Origin: UMGS1470 sp051889215
GTDB lineage: Bacteria; Bacillota; Clostridia; Christensenellales; UBA1242
DNA length: 64,000 nucleotides
Reading direction: 5' to 3'
NCBI GenBank assembly: GCA_051889215.1
Contig: JBJFDC010000006.1
Span: 1-64,000 of the forward strand
Each line of letters begins with the position of its first letter. The first letter of the stretch is position 1. Made by a program: the position numbers and the translations under genes. The notes under the pieces were generated by a model that was given only the letters and a program-made list of their open reading frames with translations, did not search any database and was not told the DNA's origin. Shown piece by piece: positions 60,695-64,000 of the stretch.

Positions 60695-60722
60695 TTGACA
60701 ACAAAAGATTAAAAATTATAAA
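60695..60722 (+). promoter_or_regulatory. Promoter of the large lipoprotein gene
   Basis: TTGACA (60695-60700), a 16-nt spacer and TATAAA (60717-60722), 40 nt before the ATG at 60762, with GGGGAG as ribosome site. Confidence 0.7.
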
Positions 60723-60761
60723 ATTCTTCATATAGAACAAAACTTTGTAGGGGAGTTATTG

Positions 60762-63700
60762 ATGAAAAAGTTTTTTGCACTATTTGCTTTGATATTGATT
60801 GCGGTCATGCCGGTTTGTTTGGTTGGCTGCAAGAGTAAATATGACAACTTGTCGATTGAAATGGAGTCGAGTTATGAAATTGTGCTCGGCGAGAGTGAAA
60901 ACGACTCAATCACAATTGAAGCAAAAGTGACGGGGAACAGTGATGAAAATGGTGGAAGATTGAGTTTTTCGCCGGATAATGACAAACTTGTCAAAATCTC
61001 CCAAGACTACAAAAATGGAATAAACTACATAACTCTCAAAGCACTTGCGCCTGGAAAAGTCAACATTGAAGCGAGAACACTTGAAGGTGGTGTGACAAAA
61101 AATTTTGTCGTCAACATAATTCAACCAATCAAAAACTTTTCTGTCAAATCTGGACAATTCACTGTTGTTCGTGGAGGGGAATGGAAGATTGATGTTGAGA
61201 AACATTTGAATCTTGAACCAACAAACACAACTCAAACTGATTTTGTTGTTTCTTTTGCGGCAAATCAAGACATCGAAGGAATTCAAATTGAAGACAATGT
61301 TTTGAAAGTGTCAAAAGATTCAAATCAAGACGAAATCGTTTTGAATGTTCAATCGTCGGCAAATTCCGATATTGCGCCAAAAGAAATCAAACTCGTTGTC
61401 TTGAATGAGTTCGTTGAGATTGACAAGCAAACTCAATCAACTCAGTCGAAGTTTGATGATGGAGATATTTTAGTTTTTGAAAAAAATGAATCAATGCTCA
61501 CATATGACAAACTCGAAGAGCTCAACATAATTTCCAACTTAATTTCAGAAAGTGAAAAAGAAATTGTTGTCCGCGTTTATTCTTCAAGAGAAGTCGATGT
61601 AAACCATCAAAGCAACTCAAGACTTTCAATCAAAAAACTTTCGTCAATAAAGACATATCAAGCAAATGGACAAGTTGAATACACGGATTTTTTCTTCTCT
61701 GTTCGATTTGCTGACACTGTTTCTTCTGGAGCAAAAACAAGTTTGAGTTTTGTTGTGAGTTATGTTGGATTTGATTTAAACAAACAACTCTTGCCGATTT
61801 CAGTTGCATATGAACTCGCGCCAAAAACAATTCTCGTCAACGATCAAGACGACTTGAATGAGTTCACTCTTTACAACTTTTATTCAATGGCAAAAAAAGG
61901 GCAGAAACTTCAATTTGGAGTTCTGCCAACTTCTGTTTCTCCAAACAACTCAAAAATGATGCTTCTCAACAAAGATAATCTCGTTGATGCCTTCGAGTAT
62001 CTTCAATTTTTCAGAAACAATGGCGAGGAATTGTTTGAGGGCGATGAAATAAATGTCAATGAAGTTATTTATGCAAGAGCAAGAAGCGGCGTAAAAACTG
62101 GTTCTTTTGAAGTTTTGCTTCAGACAAAATTTGTTGACCCACAAACAAATGCTTCTCTTTCAAAAGTGTTGAAATTCAATGTTCTTTCTGGAATAACAGA
62201 AATGAGATTTGTTGATGACGAGCAAATCAATCTCCAACTCAATTCAACACAAAACTCTGCTGAAATCTTGCTTGACGTCAGCCCGGCAAATATTGATATA
62301 ACAAAAATTCACGTTGAAGAAATTGACGGATTGTCTTTTTCGACAATGACGACAAAGTCTCAAACAGAAGAGGGCTTGACTCTTCGATTTGTCGCTTATG
62401 CCCAAAAGGTTGGGAACTACAAAATAAAGGTTTATTCTGAAAACGGAATTGAAATAACAAAACAAATCAAAGTAATCAACGCTCTTGAGAATGTCGTTTT
62501 GTCTGCGCCAAGCCCAAACGAAAATTCGGTTGTTGGAGACAGGCAAATTGTTGACGGTGAACTCAGGTCTGTTGCGGTGTCGCTGGGCGGTGCGATTGCT
62601 CTCGAAGAAAACATTTCGCCAAGTGATGCAAATTATCGCGTGGAATTTTCGTATTTCGAAACCGAAAGTTTTCCAGAGTTTGCTCTATCGAGTTATGATT
62701 ATCCAAACTTGGTCACTTCAACATCTGTTGGAGTGTTGGACTATTCTCAACTTTTGGGATACAAAAAAATTGTTGCTCTGAAGGTTGGATATTCTGTTGT
62801 TCGCGCAAAATATATTCCAGTTGGAATTGTTAATAATGAAGAAACTGAACTTGAGCCGATTTACAAGTATTTTGTTGTTCAAGGATACAAGCCAATTCGT
62901 TCGGTTGTGATGTCGTCAAACTATGCAACCCTCTACTCTCTGAAAAGTGTTGGTATTTTCAACAAAGATCTCACAATGACAAAAGTTCAACTTTCAGTTT
63001 TCCCAATTGATGCAACATATGCAAACAGCATTGTTTGGGATTATGACAAAAGTGGCGAATACTTTCAGTTCGACGAAGAAAATTTGATTGTTTACGCAAC
63101 AAAACGCTATGCTGGAACAATTTCAATTCTTGCAACAATAAAAGAACTGAACAGAACTTATACTCAAACTCTTTCAATAACAATTCTTGATGCAAAAACT
63201 GTCAGCGATATCAGTGTCAACGGCATCGGAGATAGCATCTATATTGAGAACACTGACGACACGACAAAGACATTTGTCATCAATGCTGTGGCTTTCCCAA
63301 ACGATGCATATAACACAAAACTCAAATATGACTTTATTGACAAAGCGGGAAATATTATTGGCGACATCAAAATATCTGCTGATGGAGTCATGACAATTCC
63401 TGCTGGTGTTGGACTCAGCGGATATGTCAGAATTGCTGCTGAAGATTGTTTTCAAGAGAACTCTTTGACGGGTGAGTATCAACCTGTCGGAATTGAGGGC
63501 AAAAACATCATTCTCATTCCAACAACCATTGCAAATGGAACGAGCAAAGACACAGCAATAAGAATCAACTCAAAAGAAGAATTGCAAAATATTGACACAA
63601 AAAAGCACTACAAAATTTACTGTGACCTTGATGTCAGTGGAATCAGTTTTGATAACTTTTCTGGCGGACTATATGGATATAATTCACAAAATCGAGTTGT

Positions 63701-64000
63701 TTTGAGTGGATTTGATAGAACATTTATTCAAACACTTTCAAAAACTGGAATGCTTGAGGATTTGGAAATTGATTGCGACATTGAAATGTTTGGTGAAAAT
63801 GGCGTTTTGGTTGGAAAAAATGAAGGACACATAAACAATGTTGTGGCAAAAGGCAACTGGAAAGGCGCATTGAGCATTGTTGCAACCAATTTTGGCAAGA
63901 TTTACAATGTGACAAGCGAAGTGATTTTTGACGGAGAAAAATTTGCAGGAATTGCACTCTCAAATTCGGGTGAAATATACAACTGCTTCTTTATGGGTTC
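60762..64000 (+). CDS. Very large surface lipoprotein, open at the window end
   Basis: The reading frame from ATG 60762 (GGGGAG 6 nt upstream) has no stop to base 64000, giving at least 1079 residues. The signal peptide MKKFFALFALILIAVMPVCL ends in lipobox LVGC. The body is beta-rich and looks like a chain of Ig-like (Big) domains, for example ITLKALAPGKVNIEARTLEG, LTMTKVQLSVFPIDATYANS and TISILATIKELN. Near the end, short units (GHINNVVAKG, GKIYNVTSE, GEIYNCFFMG) resemble GLUG-type repeats of adhesins. It probably sits on the cell surface as an adhesin or structural protein; no enzyme motif is seen. Confidence 0.85.
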   Translation, partial: MKKFFALFALILIAVMPVCLVGCKSKYDNLSIEMESSYEIVLGESENDSITIEAKVTGNSDENGGRLSFSPDNDKLVKISQDYKNGINYITLKALAPGKVNIEARTLEGGVTKNFVVNIIQPIKNFSVKSGQFTVVRGGEWKIDVEKHLNLEPTNTTQTDFVVSFAANQDIEGIQIEDNVLKVSKDSNQDEIVLNVQSSANSDIAPKEIKLVVLNEFVEIDKQTQSTQSKFDDGDILVFEKNESMLTYDKLEELNIISNLISESEKEIVVRVYSSREVDVNHQSNSRLSIKKLSSIKTYQANGQVEYTDFFFSVRFADTVSSGAKTSLSFVVSYVGFDLNKQLLPISVAYELAPKTILVNDQDDLNEFTLYNFYSMAKKGQKLQFGVLPTSVSPNNSKMMLLNKDNLVDAFEYLQFFRNNGEELFEGDEINVNEVIYARARSGVKTGSFEVLLQTKFVDPQTNASLSKVLKFNVLSGITEMRFVDDEQINLQLNSTQNSAEILLDVSPANIDITKIHVEEIDGLSFSTMTTKSQTEEGLTLRFVAYAQKVGNYKIKVYSENGIEITKQIKVINALENVVLSAPSPNENSVVGDRQIVDGELRSVAVSLGGAIALEENISPSDANYRVEFSYFETESFPEFALSSYDYPNLVTSTSVGVLDYSQLLGYKKIVALKVGYSVVRAKYIPVGIVNNEETELEPIYKYFVVQGYKPIRSVVMSSNYATLYSLKSVGIFNKDLTMTKVQLSVFPIDATYANSIVWDYDKSGEYFQFDEENLIVYATKRYAGTISILATIKELNRTYTQTLSITILDAKTVSDISVNGIGDSIYIENTDDTTKTFVINAVAFPNDAYNTKLKYDFIDKAGNIIGDIKISADGVMTIPAGVGLSGYVRIAAEDCFQENSLTGEYQPVGIEGKNIILIPTTIANGTSKDTAIRINSKEELQNIDTKKHYKIYCDLDVSGISFDNFSGGLYGYNSQNRVVLSGFDRTFIQTLSKTGMLEDLEIDCDIEMFGENGVLVGKNEGHINNVVAKGNWKGALSIVATNFGKIYNVTSEVIFDGEKFAGIALSNSGEIYNCFFMG

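Overview
The window is a gene-dense, low-GC stretch of core bacterial chromosome. It carries a large set of endospore genes: a gpr-like germination protease, a spoVB-like flippase, spo0A, veg, sipL, spoIIR, sleB-ypeB, spoIIQ and spoIIID. Two conserved Firmicute neighbourhoods are also present: comEC-holA-rpsT-gpr, and pth-mfd-foldase. Together these point to a spore-forming member of the Clostridia, probably an uncultured lineage. I see no prophage, CRISPR array, insertion sequence or restriction system. The species cannot be named from the sequence alone.

Layout. 1-9.6 kb: the end of an unknown gene, tRNA-Arg(UCG), signal peptidase I, idi, a possibly frameshifted orphan, hisS, a DegV protein, a cardiolipin synthase-type PLD enzyme, an M14 peptidase, and an ABC-2 exporter operon split by an internal inversion. 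9.6-21.6 kb: a DUF1540 protein, two tandem winged-helix/membrane proteins translationally linked to uvrB-uvrA, a DUF4363/DUF421 pair, a SpoVB-like flippase, a GNAT enzyme and an Fe-S flavin ene-reductase. 21.6-31.2 kb: tRNA-Glu(CUC) with an odd inverted partial copy, comEC-holA, rpsT, gpr, murI, a tiny hydrophobic Cys-rich gene, an ArsR regulator, uvrC, murB and a PHP hydrolase. 31.2-39.4 kb: whiA, dnaE, pfkA, a Rho-like protein without a P-loop, and a lipoprotein. 39.4-45.6 kb: a sporulation and germination block, spo0A to ypeB. 45.6-57 kb: a degenerate GlmU-like protein, pth, mfd, a foldase lipoprotein, a flippase-like membrane protein, two TasA/camelysin-like exported proteins and a polysaccharide deacetylase. 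57-64 kb: a divergent glycerol-1-P dehydrogenase-like protein, spoIIQ, acpP, spoIIID, a TtcA-like enzyme and a very large lipoprotein that runs off the window.

The strongest unusual signal is the ABC transporter at 7.0-9.6 kb. A segment of exactly 2090 bp (7317-9406) is inverted, so the ATPase and the second permease are each cut in two. Turning it back restores both reading frames perfectly (324 and 260 aa). It sits beside a 9-bp inverted repeat and lies between a promoter and a terminator that fit the restored operon. It could be a phase switch, a recent lesion or an assembly error. Other points of interest are a repeated -10 box, 6-nt gap, start codon arrangement suggesting leaderless mRNAs, and a set of core-family proteins that have lost catalytic motifs (Rho-like, GlmU-like, ComEC C-terminus, dehydrogenase-like).
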